Positions 25,495-34,636 of a stretch of 42,434 nt of DNA are shown piece after piece. A model generated the notes under the pieces. That model did no database searches, was not told the origin of the DNA, and was given only the letters and a program-made list of their open reading frames with translations. The number at the start of each line of letters is the position of its first letter. Within the stretch, counting starts at the first letter, position 1. Source of the DNA: JBAJNL01 sp036881885 (GTDB lineage Bacteria; Pseudomonadota; Alphaproteobacteria; Holosporales; Hepatobacteraceae); assembly GCA_036881885.1 (NCBI GenBank), contig JBAJNL010000006.1, positions 1 through 42,434 on the forward strand, written 5' to 3'. Position numbers and translations under genes: made by a program.

Positions 25495-26715
25495 ATGGTT
25501 TTTGTCTTCAGCCTTGCACTTGTTGCTTTTTGTATACTGGGCACTGTTTATGCGCGACTGCGTTTTGCCCACACGGCACTTCAGCGCACACATCAAGAAA
25601 GTGTGGCCGAAAACGCGCGCCTTCGGGCACAACTGACTTCGGCCGATACACTGCAAAAAATGCTTGAACAACAAATCAAAGTCCTTTGCGCCGAATCGAT
25701 GGAAAAGGCATCATCGCTTTTGTTAAAACAGTCACAGGCTTTTTTTGAAACCTATGGCCATGCAACCGACGGCAAGCTGTCGCACCATAAAGAGGCTATC
25801 ACACAGATGTTGGCGCCCTTTAAAGAAACACTGGGTACGATGCATGAAAAGATCAACACACTGGAAAAAGCGCGCGTTAGTGCCTATGAAGGCTTAACCG
25901 AGCAAATCAAGGGTTTGTCAAACGTTCAAAGCAATCTTTACAAGCAAACCGGGCAACTGCTTCAAGCGTTGCAAACGCCCAACATTCGGGGACGCTGGGG
26001 CGAAATACAGCTAAGACGCCTTGTAGAGTGGAGCGGCATGCTGCCCTTTTGTGACTTTCTTGACCAGGCCTCTTTCACCCATGAAGAACGTCTTTTGAAA
26101 CCCGACTTGATTATTAAATTGCCGTTTGAGCGTCACATTATTGTGGATGCCAAAACACCTTTGACCAGCTATCTGCGTCAAGCAGGCACCGAGGCCATGA
26201 CCAAAGCCAGTGTGCAAGAAAGCGTGGCGCATATCAAAAAACATATTCAAAGCCTTTATAGGCGTGATTACACGCGCTATCTTCAGCAAACGCCCGACTT
26301 TATTTTGCTGTTTTTGCCCACAGAAGCCCTGCTGATTAAGGCGCTTGAAGAAGACCCCACCTTGCTTGATTACAGCCTTGAAAAAGCCGTTTTGCTGACA
26401 ACGCCCATGACTTTTATTGCGCTGCTGAAAATGATTGCCCTTGGCTGGCACCAGCAGTCTTTAAGCGACAATGCCCAGAAAATTAGTGTCCTTGGCAAAG
26501 AGCTCTCTGCCGCCTTTGAGAAGCTGACCACGCACATTCAGCACATCGGGCGCCACCTGCAGCAATCTACCAAAGCCTATAACGCCTTCGTGGACGAGGT
26601 GGAAGAGACGGTGTTGCCAAACGCTCAAGAGTTGAGCCTGCTTTCAACAAGCGCACCGGCCACACACAAGGCACTTAAAAAAATCAAAACCAAAGAACGC
26701 AAGACAGGCACATGA
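25495..26715 (+). CDS. rmuC: RmuC-family DNA recombination protein
   Basis: A 406-residue RmuC. The N-terminal hydrophobic helix (VFVFSLALVAFCILGTVYA) anchors it, followed by a coiled coil of about 100 residues. The conserved nuclease-like domain has NIRGRWGEIQLRRLVEWSGM, PDLIIKLPFERHIIVDAKTP, and LLTTPMTFIALLKMIALGW. RmuC limits DNA inversions at repeats; the domain belongs to the PD-(D/E)XK-like group. It opens an operon with xseA (ATGA overlap) and rsmI. The 150-base gap upstream, shared with divergent tolC, must hold its promoter, but no strong match stands out. Confidence 0.93.
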   Translation: MVFVFSLALVAFCILGTVYARLRFAHTALQRTHQESVAENARLRAQLTSADTLQKMLEQQIKVLCAESMEKASSLLLKQSQAFFETYGHATDGKLSHHKEAITQMLAPFKETLGTMHEKINTLEKARVSAYEGLTEQIKGLSNVQSNLYKQTGQLLQALQTPNIRGRWGEIQLRRLVEWSGMLPFCDFLDQASFTHEERLLKPDLIIKLPFERHIIVDAKTPLTSYLRQAGTEAMTKASVQESVAHIKKHIQSLYRRDYTRYLQQTPDFILLFLPTEALLIKALEEDPTLLDYSLEKAVLLTTPMTFIALLKMIALGWHQQSLSDNAQKISVLGKELSAAFEKLTTHIQHIGRHLQQSTKAYNAFVDEVEETVLPNAQELSLLSTSAPATHKALKKIKTKERKTGT

Positions 26716-28091
26716 ACACACACCCTGCCCCAAATGCTGACCCCACACAACCGCCTTTGATGTCGGTCACCCTTGTGTCGCGCCTTTTAAAAAACTGTGT
26801 TGAAGATGCTTTTTCTAATGTGCGCGTACAAGGCGAAGTGTCTATGCCCAAGCTGCACACATCAGGTCATCTTTATTGTGCCATCAAAGACGATCAAGCA
26901 ACGCTTGATGCCGTTTGTTGGCGCCCTTTGGCGGCTAAAATCGCTCCGCTTTTAGCGCACGGCAAAAAGGTGATCTGCTTGGGCAAAATCACCACATACG
27001 CTAGCCGCTCAAAGTATCAGCTTGTGATTCAGCACGCCTGGCCTCAGGGTGAAGGTGAGCTTTACATGATTTTGGCCGCCTTAAAAGCCAAGCTTTTAAA
27101 AGAAGGATTGTTTGCCCCCGAGCGCAAAAAAGCCTTGCCGCCTTATCCAAAAACCATAGGGTTGATCACATCAGCAAAAGGCGCCGTCATTCAAGATATT
27201 CTGCATCGCCTAAAGGCGCGCTTTCCGGTTAAGGTCCTTTTGTGTGACGTCAGCGTGCAGGGCGATAAGGCGGCGCCAGAAGTCATCGGCGCCTTTCAGC
27301 TTTTTGAAAAGCTTGCCGCACACAACCACCCATTAACGCCTGATCTTTTGATTGTGGCACGTGGCGGAGGCAGCCTTGAAGATTTGTGGACCTTTAACGA
27401 AGAAGCCGTGGTCAGGGCTGTGGCTGCTGCCACCTTGCCTGTGATCTCGGCCATTGGTCACGAAACCGACACCACCCTCACTGACTATGCAGCTGATCAG
27501 CGCGCCCCAACGCCGACTGCTGCGGCCGAAATGGCCACCCCGCTGCAAGACACCCTGAAAACACAGCTGCAACAAACCAAAGGCCGTCTTTTAAAAGGAT
27601 TGCACAACAAAGTCAGCTTGTGGGCCCAACGCGTGACTTTTTTAACGCATCGTCTTAAGGGACAAGACAATTGTCTTCAAACGCACGAACAGCGCCTTGA
27701 TGACTTGCAAAGTCGTTTTGCAACCACGGGACGCTTTTTTGAACAAAAAACACAACAACTGGGCCAAACAGCCGGGCGCCTGCGCACACCCCGCATGCTG
27801 TGCCAAATGCATGCGCTGGCTTTGCACAACACAAAAGACAGGCTGCATAAAGGCTTTGCGAAAAGGCTTGAGATGCAAACAACCCATTTTGACACGCTTT
27901 CAAAACGCCTGATGTTAAGCTCGTACCAAAAGGCTCTTGATCGAGGTTTTTGTTTGGCGCTTTCAAAGCAAAACACACCGCTGACATCTTTAGCTGCTGC
28001 TCGCAATGAATCTGTGCTGCAACTTATGTTCAAAGACGGCACCCTCAAAGCCACGCCTTTGAGTGGCGCGGATCAAAAGAACACCCCATGA
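26712..28091 (+). CDS. xseA: Exodeoxyribonuclease VII large subunit
   Basis: A 459-residue XseA, the catalytic subunit of exonuclease VII, which degrades single-stranded DNA to oligonucleotides. The N-terminal OB fold is visible (FSNVRVQGEVSMPKLHTSGH, LYCAIKDDQATLDAVCW). The catalytic domain has KTIGLITSAKGAVIQDILHR, the IVARGGGSLEDLWTFNEEAV motif, SAIGHETDTTLTDYAADQRA, and PTPTAAAEMA. The C-terminal part is a long helical arm. Both ends overlap neighbours as ATGA. The small subunit xseB is not in this window. Confidence 0.96.
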   Translation: MNTHPAPNADPTQPPLMSVTLVSRLLKNCVEDAFSNVRVQGEVSMPKLHTSGHLYCAIKDDQATLDAVCWRPLAAKIAPLLAHGKKVICLGKITTYASRSKYQLVIQHAWPQGEGELYMILAALKAKLLKEGLFAPERKKALPPYPKTIGLITSAKGAVIQDILHRLKARFPVKVLLCDVSVQGDKAAPEVIGAFQLFEKLAAHNHPLTPDLLIVARGGGSLEDLWTFNEEAVVRAVAAATLPVISAIGHETDTTLTDYAADQRAPTPTAAAEMATPLQDTLKTQLQQTKGRLLKGLHNKVSLWAQRVTFLTHRLKGQDNCLQTHEQRLDDLQSRFATTGRFFEQKTQQLGQTAGRLRTPRMLCQMHALALHNTKDRLHKGFAKRLEMQTTHFDTLSKRLMLSSYQKALDRGFCLALSKQNTPLTSLAAARNESVLQLMFKDGTLKATPLSGADQKNTP

Positions 28092-28921
28092 AGCCTGGCC
28101 TTTACATCGTTGGAACGCCCATTGGCAACCTGCAAGACATCACGCTGCGTGCCCTTGAGACGCTTAAAAATGTCTCGCTGATTGCGTGCGAAAACACGCG
28201 CTTTAGCCAAAAACTGCTAACCCATTACAGCATTGCAACGCCCCTTACGGCCTACAATGATCACAGCGATGATAAAACCCGCGACCGCCTTTTAAAAACG
28301 CTGCAGCAACAACAAAGCGTTGCGCTGATCAGCGATGCGGGCATGCCGCTGATTTCGGACCCAGGTTACAAACTTTTAACGGCCTGTGCAGCGCACAATA
28401 TCTATGTCACGGCCATACCAGGACCATCGGCTACAACAACGGCTGTCTCGTTATCGGGCCTGCCCACCGACCGCTTCTTTTTTCAAGGCTTTTTACCCCC
28501 CAAAGGCTGGCAAGAGGCACTGGCACAGCTTGCCTCTTTAAAGTCCACGCTAGTTTTTTTTGAATCAGCCAAGCGCCTTTTAAAAACGCTTGAAAAATGC
28601 CGCCAAATACTTGGCAACCGCACACTGGTGATTGTGCGCGAGATGACAAAAACCTTTGAAGAAAAACACACCACAACGCTGGATTGCTTTCTGCAAGACC
28701 CTCACCTAACCCTTAAAGGCGAAATCACCTTTCTGCTTGGCGCGCCCCTTGAAGAGGCCGCCACCCAAAGGCTGGATGCCTACCTTCAAAGCGTTTTCCC
28801 CCATCACAGCCTGAAAGAAAGCGTTGCCCTTGCGTGCAAAGAAACGGGACTGTCTAAAAAAACGGTTTACGCGCACGCTTTGGCGTTGCAGCGTGATCAA
28901 AAACCTTTAAAAGAGTCTTGA
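28088..28921 (+). CDS. rsmI: 16S rRNA (cytidine-1402-2'-O)-methyltransferase
   Basis: A 277-residue RsmI of the tetrapyrrole-methylase fold, which methylates the ribose of C1402 at the ribosomal P site. Motifs: PGLYIVGTPIGNLQDITLRA at the N terminus, LISDAGMPLISDPGYKL, VTAIPGPSATTTAVSLSGLP, and TDRFFFQGFLPPKGW. The usual CEDTR block reads CENTR here, an unusual D-to-N change. The ATG overlaps the xseA stop, and the tRNA-Gly(GCC) gene follows 58 bases after its stop. Confidence 0.94.
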   Translation: MKPGLYIVGTPIGNLQDITLRALETLKNVSLIACENTRFSQKLLTHYSIATPLTAYNDHSDDKTRDRLLKTLQQQQSVALISDAGMPLISDPGYKLLTACAAHNIYVTAIPGPSATTTAVSLSGLPTDRFFFQGFLPPKGWQEALAQLASLKSTLVFFESAKRLLKTLEKCRQILGNRTLVIVREMTKTFEEKHTTTLDCFLQDPHLTLKGEITFLLGAPLEEAATQRLDAYLQSVFPHHSLKESVALACKETGLSKKTVYAHALALQRDQKPLKES

Positions 28922-28933
28922 TGTTTTTTTGTT

Positions 28934-28962
28934 TTGCAAAAAGTGCTGGGTCTATGTAAGAT
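28934..28962 (+). promoter_or_regulatory. Candidate promoter of tRNA-Gly(GCC)
   Basis: TTGCAA (28934-28939) and TAAGAT (28957-28962) are separated by 17 bases, with the -10 ending 17 bases before the tRNA. The transcript could also continue into the glutamate dehydrogenase gene, whose start lies 30 bases after the tRNA. Confidence 0.5.
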
Positions 28963-28979
28963 GTTTCTTATCAAGGATT

Positions 28980-29054
28980 GCGGGTGTAGCTCAGAGGTAG
29001 AGCACAACCTTGCCAAGGTTGGGGTCGAGGGTTCAAATCCCTTCGCCCGCTCCA
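28980..29054 (+). tRNA. tRNA-Gly (anticodon GCC)
   Basis: Full cloverleaf: acceptor GCGGGTG pairs with CGCCCGC, the D stem GCTC pairs with GAGC, the anticodon stem CAACC/GGTTG closes the loop TTGCCAA with anticodon GCC, and the T stem GAGGG/CCCTT closes TTCAAAT. The discriminator is T and CCA is encoded at 29052-29054. It is the major glycine tRNA reading GGC and GGT. Confidence 0.97.
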
Positions 29055-29083
29055 GTTCAGAAATGCTCTAAGCTGAGGTTTTT

Positions 29084-32000
29084 TTGACAAAACAGGCCAC
29101 TCTTCCCTTTAAAGCATTAAACAAGTTTATCTCGGGCTTTGAAAACGCCATTCATACGGCCGAATTTGACGCGTTTGCTCTTTTTGCCTCAAACCTTTTG
29201 TCCCAGATTGGCCACACCTTTGACACACCTTATGTGCAAGAAACGTGGGCGCCCTTGCTCACAAAAGCGTGGGCGGCTTTCAAAACTTCCAAAGCTCAGA
29301 AACCTGTTTTTTTAACACAAGAAATCACAGAAGCATTGGGCGTTTTTCCCAAAAGTGTTCTGTTGCTTTCGGCCCCCGCGCACCCATTGGGCCCGCCGCT
29401 GCTGTGCAACCTTTTCGAGGCATTAGAGCGCCCTTTGAGCACTTTTTTATCAGCGTCACTTAAGGCGCAAAGAACACATGACGACCACCTGAAAACACTA
29501 CAGCCTCTAGAGAGAGATACAGCGCCGGGCAACGCCGAAGATTTTTATGTGCTAATTTTGGACGATCTGCTTGAGCCTTCAGCAGCGCTTGAGATCCAAC
29601 ACAAAATCAACGCTTTTTTAGACACCCTTGCAAAACTGCGCATCTCTTCTGCGCACGCCCAAAAAGCGTTTGAGGATTTAACGCAAAACGCCGACGCTGT
29701 GGATCCTTTTTTTTTAACGCTGTTTAGGCAACAAAGATTCATACCGCTTGGGTATCATGGCGCCACACAAAACGAAGGCATTGATTTTTTTAAGGCACTT
29801 GGTGTTCAACCGCCTCGGGCAGCAGACAAAAACCCAAAGCCCCTTTACGCCAAACACCTTTTCAAAACAGATTTTTCCACAACGCAGGTCATCGATCAGA
29901 TGACTTTTTTTGAAGCACCAGTCGGCACCAAGCAACTGCCGCATACTTTTTTTGGGTACAGCGTGCACACGCTGTTGGCAAGAGAAGCGCAGGCCTTCTT
30001 GCAAACCAAGCTGCGTCAACTAGAACAATATGTTGCGACGCATTATGGCTGGCCGCCTACGTCGAAAATACGCAGCTGTTTTGATGGCTTGCCGCTTTTT
30101 GTGGCGCAGAATCTTTCGACCAAACATTTAGCCTCGCTGGTTTTGTCGCTGCTTACACACGACAGCGCAGGCAAACTGGCGCTTTATGATATCACAGACT
30201 CACCCCTAAAACTGCTTCATATCCCCATACCCGAGGCGACCGGATCGCAAGCGCTGTCATCGCTTACCAAGGCACTTAACCAAGGTTTTGGCAGTACGTG
30301 TGTGGCGCTGGACGTTCAACGTTATCGCACGCACACGTCGTTTTATTTTTTGTGCCCTCTTGCAAAAACCGACACAAAAAAAGCGCAAGAAACCGCCGAG
30401 GGGCTGATTAGAGATGCCGTTTTTTCATGGACACTGCGATTTCAAAAGGCCCTTAAGAACAGGCTGGGCGGCACCAAGGGTGCGCAGTTTTATCAAAATT
30501 ACGCCATCAATATTCCCAAAAACTATCAAACATATGCCGGGCCGCTTGAGGCTGCAGATGATTTGCTTATTTTCCAAAAGGGGCTGGGTGATTGCCAGTT
30601 TAAGTGCCAGTTTTCACATCAAAAAAACCAAACACTGCTTAAGATTTATCATCCCAAAACCTCGCTTCCTTTAAGCAGACTGGTTCCTATCTTAAGTCAC
30701 ATGGGTCTTCAGGTGGACACTGAAATTTCTTTTTGCCTACCCAAAACACCGCAGTATGCGCAAAGCTTTATCCACTTTGTTTACCTGTCACAGGTGATCG
30801 ACGCCGCCCACTTTGGGGCCCTTGAAAAACGCCTTGAAGAAACCTTTGAAGCCATTTTTTATCAAGAGGCTGAAAGCGACGATTTTCACAAGCTAATCGT
30901 CAGCGCTGGCCTTACATGGCAAGAATGCCGCCTGCTGCGTGCTTATGCTAAGTACTTAAAACAAATCAACGTGCCTTACAGCGACACGTATATTCAAGAA
31001 ACTTTTTCAAAGCATGTGCCCATCGTGCAGCAGCTGATCCAGCTATTTCACGACCGCATGCGCCCCGTGTCAAGCGCCGCCCTTTGCCCGCAAGATCAAA
31101 CATGCCCTAAAGAGCATCCGCAGCTTTTAAAGCAAATCAGTGACATTCCGCACCATGATGACGAGCATGTTTTAAGATGCTTTTTCAACCTGATTACAGC
31201 CACCGTACGCACAAACTTCTACCAAACAACCAACGCACAGTCTAAAAACTATCTGTCATTAAAATTTGATTGCAGGCACATCGAGGGCCTTCCACTGCCC
31301 AAGCCACTGTTTGAGATTTTTGTTTATGCCTCGTTTATGGAGGGCGTACACTTAAGAAGCGGCCTTGTGGCCCGAGGCGGCCTTAGGTGGTCGGACCGCA
31401 AAGAAGATTACCGTAATGAAATTTTGGGCCTGATGAAAACACAGGTCATCAAAAATGCCATTATTGTACCCGTTGGCGCCAAGGGTGGCTTTATTTCGAA
31501 AGAGCTTGTGGGCGCGCCCACGCCGCCCGATGCCTATTCGGTTTTTATCAAAGGCCTGCTTGATGTCACCGACAATTACCTGCAAAAGAAAATCATCGCC
31601 CCGCGTGATGTGGCCAGCTGTGATCAAGATGATCCCTATCTTGTGGTCGCCGCAGACAAAGGCACCGCCACGCGATCCAATGATGCCAACGCCCTGGCCA
31701 GCACGTACCATTTTTGGCTTGATGATGCCTTTGCATCGGGCGGCACCCATGGCTATGACCACAAAAAAATGGGCATTACGGCGAAAGGCGCCTGGAAATC
31801 TGTTGAGCACCACTTTCAGAAAAACGGCCTATCACTGAACAAGCCCTTTACCGTGATTGGCATTGGCGATATGTCAGGCGACGTTTTTGGCAATGGCATG
31901 CTTTTGTCGAAAAAAATACAACTAAGGGCAGCTTTTGACCATCGGCATATCTTTTTGGACCCCAACCCTGACCCCGCCACAAGCTATAAAGAGCGCAAGC

Positions 32001-33709
32001 GCCTTTTTCAAAAAGAGCGTTCGTCCTGGAAAGACTATGACACCACCCTTATCTCGAAAGGTGGCGGCGTGTTCGAGCGCAACGCGCGCACGATCACCTT
32101 GTCGAAAGAAATTCAAGCATGGCTTGGTCTGCATCAAGATAAAGTGACGCCCCAAACACTGATGCAAGCCATTTTAAAAGCCCCCGCAGACCTTTTATGG
32201 TTTGGCGGCATTGGCACGTTTATTAAAGGACATCTTGAATCTAACCTTAGCATTGCAGACAGGGCCAATGACAACATTCGCGTTAACGGGCAAGATGTGA
32301 AAGCCCGCATTATTGCCGAAGGCGCCAACCTTGGCATTACCGAAAAAGGCCGTGTTGAGTTTGCGCTTAAAGGCGGCGTTTTAAATACCGATGCCATCGA
32401 CAATGCCGCAGGCGTTACCTGCTCAGACTATGAAGTCAATATCAAAATTCTTTATGCGCAACTGATGCAAGAGAAAAAGTTGACCCATAAAGAACGCAAC
32501 AAAATGTTGGGTGAAATGGAAGAAACGGTCGCTGAGCTGGTCCTTGCACACAATGTGGCGCAAAACGAGACCATTTATCGGGCCCACGCCCTGCGACAAA
32601 GTTTATTTGAAGAACACTGTCGCTTGATGCGCGTTTTAGAAAAAGAAGACCTTTTAGAACGCTCGCTCAATGGCTTTCCATCAGAAGACGAACTGCAAGA
32701 ACGCCGTCACACCAAAACAGGCTTTACGCGACCCGAAATTGCAACGCTTTTAGGCTATGCCAAAATTTCACTAAAGGCCGCGCTTAGCAATGCCTCGTTT
32801 TTATCCGAAAAGCCTTTTCAGGCACTGCTTTCTCTTTATTTTCCACCACAGCTGAACAAACGTTTTCACAAAAGAACACCGCAGCACCCCCTGGCGCGCG
32901 ACATTGTCAGCACATCGCTTGTGAATCTGCTGTTAAATCACTTAGGGCCGTCGTTTGTACACGAAATCAACGCGCTGACCAAAGCCTCTTACCAAAACAT
33001 CGTCAAGGCCGTTTGTGTGGCGCAGATGCTTTGCACACAAACCCTTTTTACACCACAAGAAACAGATAGGTCCAACGCGCATCACGCCCTGCTTGAAAAC
33101 AACAAGACGATCAAACGACTGGCCATTTGGTTTTTGCGACACGAAGATTTGTCACAGCCTTTCGAAAATATCACCGCAATGTATCAAAAGGGTTTTCAAG
33201 AACTGCAAAGCACCAAAAACGCAGCTCAAAACCCATACCAAGAGGCAAACGACAATCTGCCTTCACCCGAAGAAGCACTTTTCTTTGCACCCGACATGAT
33301 TCAAGTTCAAAAATGCACCAAAAAACAACTGCACACCATTGCACAGCTTTATCACATGCTGGGCAAAAAGCTGGGCATTCACTGGCTACGACACAATGCA
33401 GAGCATTTTTATACCGCAACCTATTGGCAGCAAAAAGCGCTTGAAGATCTGAAAGAGCAGGTGTTTTTTATTCAACAACAACTCACACTTTACGTCATGA
33501 CAAACTTCAAAGCCAAAAACACCGCAGATCTGCTGCTGGCGTTTGAAGAGAAGGCACAGAGCTCCCTTCAAGACTATACAAACCTGCTAACCGCGCTTCA
33601 AAGCGCCCCCAAACATGACATGTCTGTGGTGGTTGTTTTAACACAAGAGCTGCAGCGCCTTTATGAGAAAGTTGCCGGCATGTGCGTTAAAACGGTGGCC
33701 TTCACATGA
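29084..33709 (+). CDS. gdhB: NAD-specific glutamate dehydrogenase, large (L-GDH) type
   Basis: A 1541-residue protein of the large bacterial NAD-GDH family (about 1600 residues), which deaminates glutamate to 2-oxoglutarate for catabolism. The N-terminal half is the poorly conserved regulatory region (ACT-like parts). The catalytic domain starts near residue 755 with VHLRSGLVARGGLRWSDRKE, KTQVIKNAIIVPVGAKGGF and DYLQKK-like DNYLQKKIIAPRDV, then GIGDMSGDVFGNGMLLS and FLDPNPDPATSYKERKRLF. The helical C terminus has KARIIAEGANLGITEKGRVE and FTRPEIATLLGYAKISLK. The start is a TTG at 29084 after a GAGG, because no ATG lies nearby. The stop overlaps znuC as ATGA. The gene symbol is a family convention, not proved here. 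Confidence 0.93.
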   Translation: MTKQATLPFKALNKFISGFENAIHTAEFDAFALFASNLLSQIGHTFDTPYVQETWAPLLTKAWAAFKTSKAQKPVFLTQEITEALGVFPKSVLLLSAPAHPLGPPLLCNLFEALERPLSTFLSASLKAQRTHDDHLKTLQPLERDTAPGNAEDFYVLILDDLLEPSAALEIQHKINAFLDTLAKLRISSAHAQKAFEDLTQNADAVDPFFLTLFRQQRFIPLGYHGATQNEGIDFFKALGVQPPRAADKNPKPLYAKHLFKTDFSTTQVIDQMTFFEAPVGTKQLPHTFFGYSVHTLLAREAQAFLQTKLRQLEQYVATHYGWPPTSKIRSCFDGLPLFVAQNLSTKHLASLVLSLLTHDSAGKLALYDITDSPLKLLHIPIPEATGSQALSSLTKALNQGFGSTCVALDVQRYRTHTSFYFLCPLAKTDTKKAQETAEGLIRDAVFSWTLRFQKALKNRLGGTKGAQFYQNYAINIPKNYQTYAGPLEAADDLLIFQKGLGDCQFKCQFSHQKNQTLLKIYHPKTSLPLSRLVPILSHMGLQVDTEISFCLPKTPQYAQSFIHFVYLSQVIDAAHFGALEKRLEETFEAIFYQEAESDDFHKLIVSAGLTWQECRLLRAYAKYLKQINVPYSDTYIQETFSKHVPIVQQLIQLFHDRMRPVSSAALCPQDQTCPKEHPQLLKQISDIPHHDDEHVLRCFFNLITATVRTNFYQTTNAQSKNYLSLKFDCRHIEGLPLPKPLFEIFVYASFMEGVHLRSGLVARGGLRWSDRKEDYRNEILGLMKTQVIKNAIIVPVGAKGGFISKELVGAPTPPDAYSVFIKGLLDVTDNYLQKKIIAPRDVASCDQDDPYLVVAADKGTATRSNDANALASTYHFWLDDAFASGGTHGYDHKKMGITAKGAWKSVEHHFQKNGLSLNKPFTVIGIGDMSGDVFGNGMLLSKKIQLRAAFDHRHIFLDPNPDPATSYKERKRLFQKERSSWKDYDTTLISKGGGVFERNARTITLSKEIQAWLGLHQDKVTPQTLMQAILKAPADLLWFGGIGTFIKGHLESNLSIADRANDNIRVNGQDVKARIIAEGANLGITEKGRVEFALKGGVLNTDAIDNAAGVTCSDYEVNIKILYAQLMQEKKLTHKERNKMLGEMEETVAELVLAHNVAQNETIYRAHALRQSLFEEHCRLMRVLEKEDLLERSLNGFPSEDELQERRHTKTGFTRPEIATLLGYAKISLKAALSNASFLSEKPFQALLSLYFPPQLNKRFHKRTPQHPLARDIVSTSLVNLLLNHLGPSFVHEINALTKASYQNIVKAVCVAQMLCTQTLFTPQETDRSNAHHALLENNKTIKRLAIWFLRHEDLSQPFENITAMYQKGFQELQSTKNAAQNPYQEANDNLPSPEEALFFAPDMIQVQKCTKKQLHTIAQLYHMLGKKLGIHWLRHNAEHFYTATYWQQKALEDLKEQVFFIQQQLTLYVMTNFKAKNTADLLLAFEEKAQSSLQDYTNLLTALQSAPKHDMSVVVVLTQELQRLYEKVAGMCVKTVAFT

Positions 33710-34401
33710 GCTTTCAAGCACATAACCTTTGCTTTGGGCACGCAGGCGCCACGATCTTAAAAGATATTTCTTTTGAAACACCCAAAGACCCTTCAATCAC
33801 CACCATCATCGGGCCTAACGGTGCTGGCAAATCAACGCTGCTAAAGCTTTTGGCCAACCTTTTAAAACCCACCAGCGGCACACTGACCAACACATCCACC
33901 AAAATTAGTTACATGCCGCAAGGCATTCGCCCGCATCCTTTTCTGCCCATCTCGGCCGAAGCCTTTTTAAACCTGACCCCGCACAAAACACAGAAAGGGG
34001 CTACGTTATTAAGTGAACTTTATCCGGACGAAGACCTTGCACACAAGCACCTAAATCACTTATCGGCCGGCGAAATGCAGCGTGTGCTGTTTGCAAAAGC
34101 GCTGATGGGTAATCCTGACACCCTGTTGCTTGACGAGCCCACCCAAGGGCTTGACGTTTTTTATGAAGAGCTTTTTTACAGGCACATCAAGCGGCTGATC
34201 AGCGAAGGACGCTCGGTCATTATGGCCTCGCACGATTTGCACATGGTGTTTAAAGAAAGCACGTTTATTTTATGCATTGATCAAAGTGTGTGCTGCGCGG
34301 GCTCGCCGCAGGTGGTGCAACAAAATCCACGCTATCAAGAAAAATGGCAAAAGACGATGCCGCCCTCTTTAAGGCCCTATCATCACACCCACGGCGCTTG
34401 A
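33706..34401 (+). CDS. znuC: ABC transporter ATPase, ZnuC-like (zinc uptake)
   Basis: A 231-residue ABC ATPase. The Walker A is GPNGAGKST, the signature is LSAGEMQRVLFAKALMGNPD, and the Walker B LLLDEPTQGLDV is followed by IMASHDLHMV. The EMQRVL/QGLDV combination is characteristic of ZnuC, the ATPase of the ZnuABC zinc importer, as opposed to siderophore or manganese ATPases; the substrate is still inference. It is coupled to the dehydrogenase gene by ATGA. No permease or binding-protein gene is nearby, so znuB and znuA must lie elsewhere. Confidence 0.82.
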   Translation: MSFQAHNLCFGHAGATILKDISFETPKDPSITTIIGPNGAGKSTLLKLLANLLKPTSGTLTNTSTKISYMPQGIRPHPFLPISAEAFLNLTPHKTQKGATLLSELYPDEDLAHKHLNHLSAGEMQRVLFAKALMGNPDTLLLDEPTQGLDVFYEELFYRHIKRLISEGRSVIMASHDLHMVFKESTFILCIDQSVCCAGSPQVVQQNPRYQEKWQKTMPPSLRPYHHTHGA

Positions 34402-34427
34402 AAAAGGCGCTTGATCTCGGTTACGAT
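34398..34427 (+). promoter_or_regulatory. Candidate promoter of tRNA-Gly(CCC)
   Basis: TTGAAA (34398-34403) overlaps the znuC stop codon, and TACGAT (34422-34427) lies 18 bases further on, 9 bases before the tRNA. The match is fair and the spacing slightly long. Read-through from znuC is an alternative. Confidence 0.4.
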
Positions 34428-34436
34428 GACACAAAG

Positions 34437-34510
34437 GCGGATGTAGCTCAGTGGTAGAGCCGTAGCTTCCCAAGCTTCTGACGAGGGTTCGATTCCCTTC
34501 ATCCGCTCCA
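34437..34510 (+). tRNA. tRNA-Gly (anticodon CCC)
   Basis: Cloverleaf with acceptor GCGGATG/CATCCGC, D stem GCTC/GAGC, anticodon loop TTCCCAA with anticodon CCC, and T arm GAGGG-TTCGATT-CCCTT; CCA is encoded. The anticodon stem GTAGC/GCTTC contains a U-U opposition at the second pair, where relatives have a Watson-Crick pair. It reads GGG codons. Confidence 0.95.
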
Positions 34511-34636
34511 CCTGTATTTGCCTTTCAAGACGTTTTTGCGCTAAAATTTTGCCCACAGGTATGATGGACGTTAAGCTTTTTGTTACACACGCGTTTTATC
34601 TTGGGCAAGCCTCCTCTTTTTTATCGGACCCATCAG

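Noticed and set aside
28980..29054. Prophage attachment site at a tRNA-Gly
   Set aside because: Neither tRNA gene has a duplicated 3' end nearby, no integrase is present, and the capsid cluster lies over 17 kb away.
34503..34555. Intrinsic terminator after tRNA-Gly(CCC), from ACCTGT and ACAGGT arms
   Set aside because: The arms are six bases with a loop of nearly 40 bases and no following T-run, which is too weak to call.
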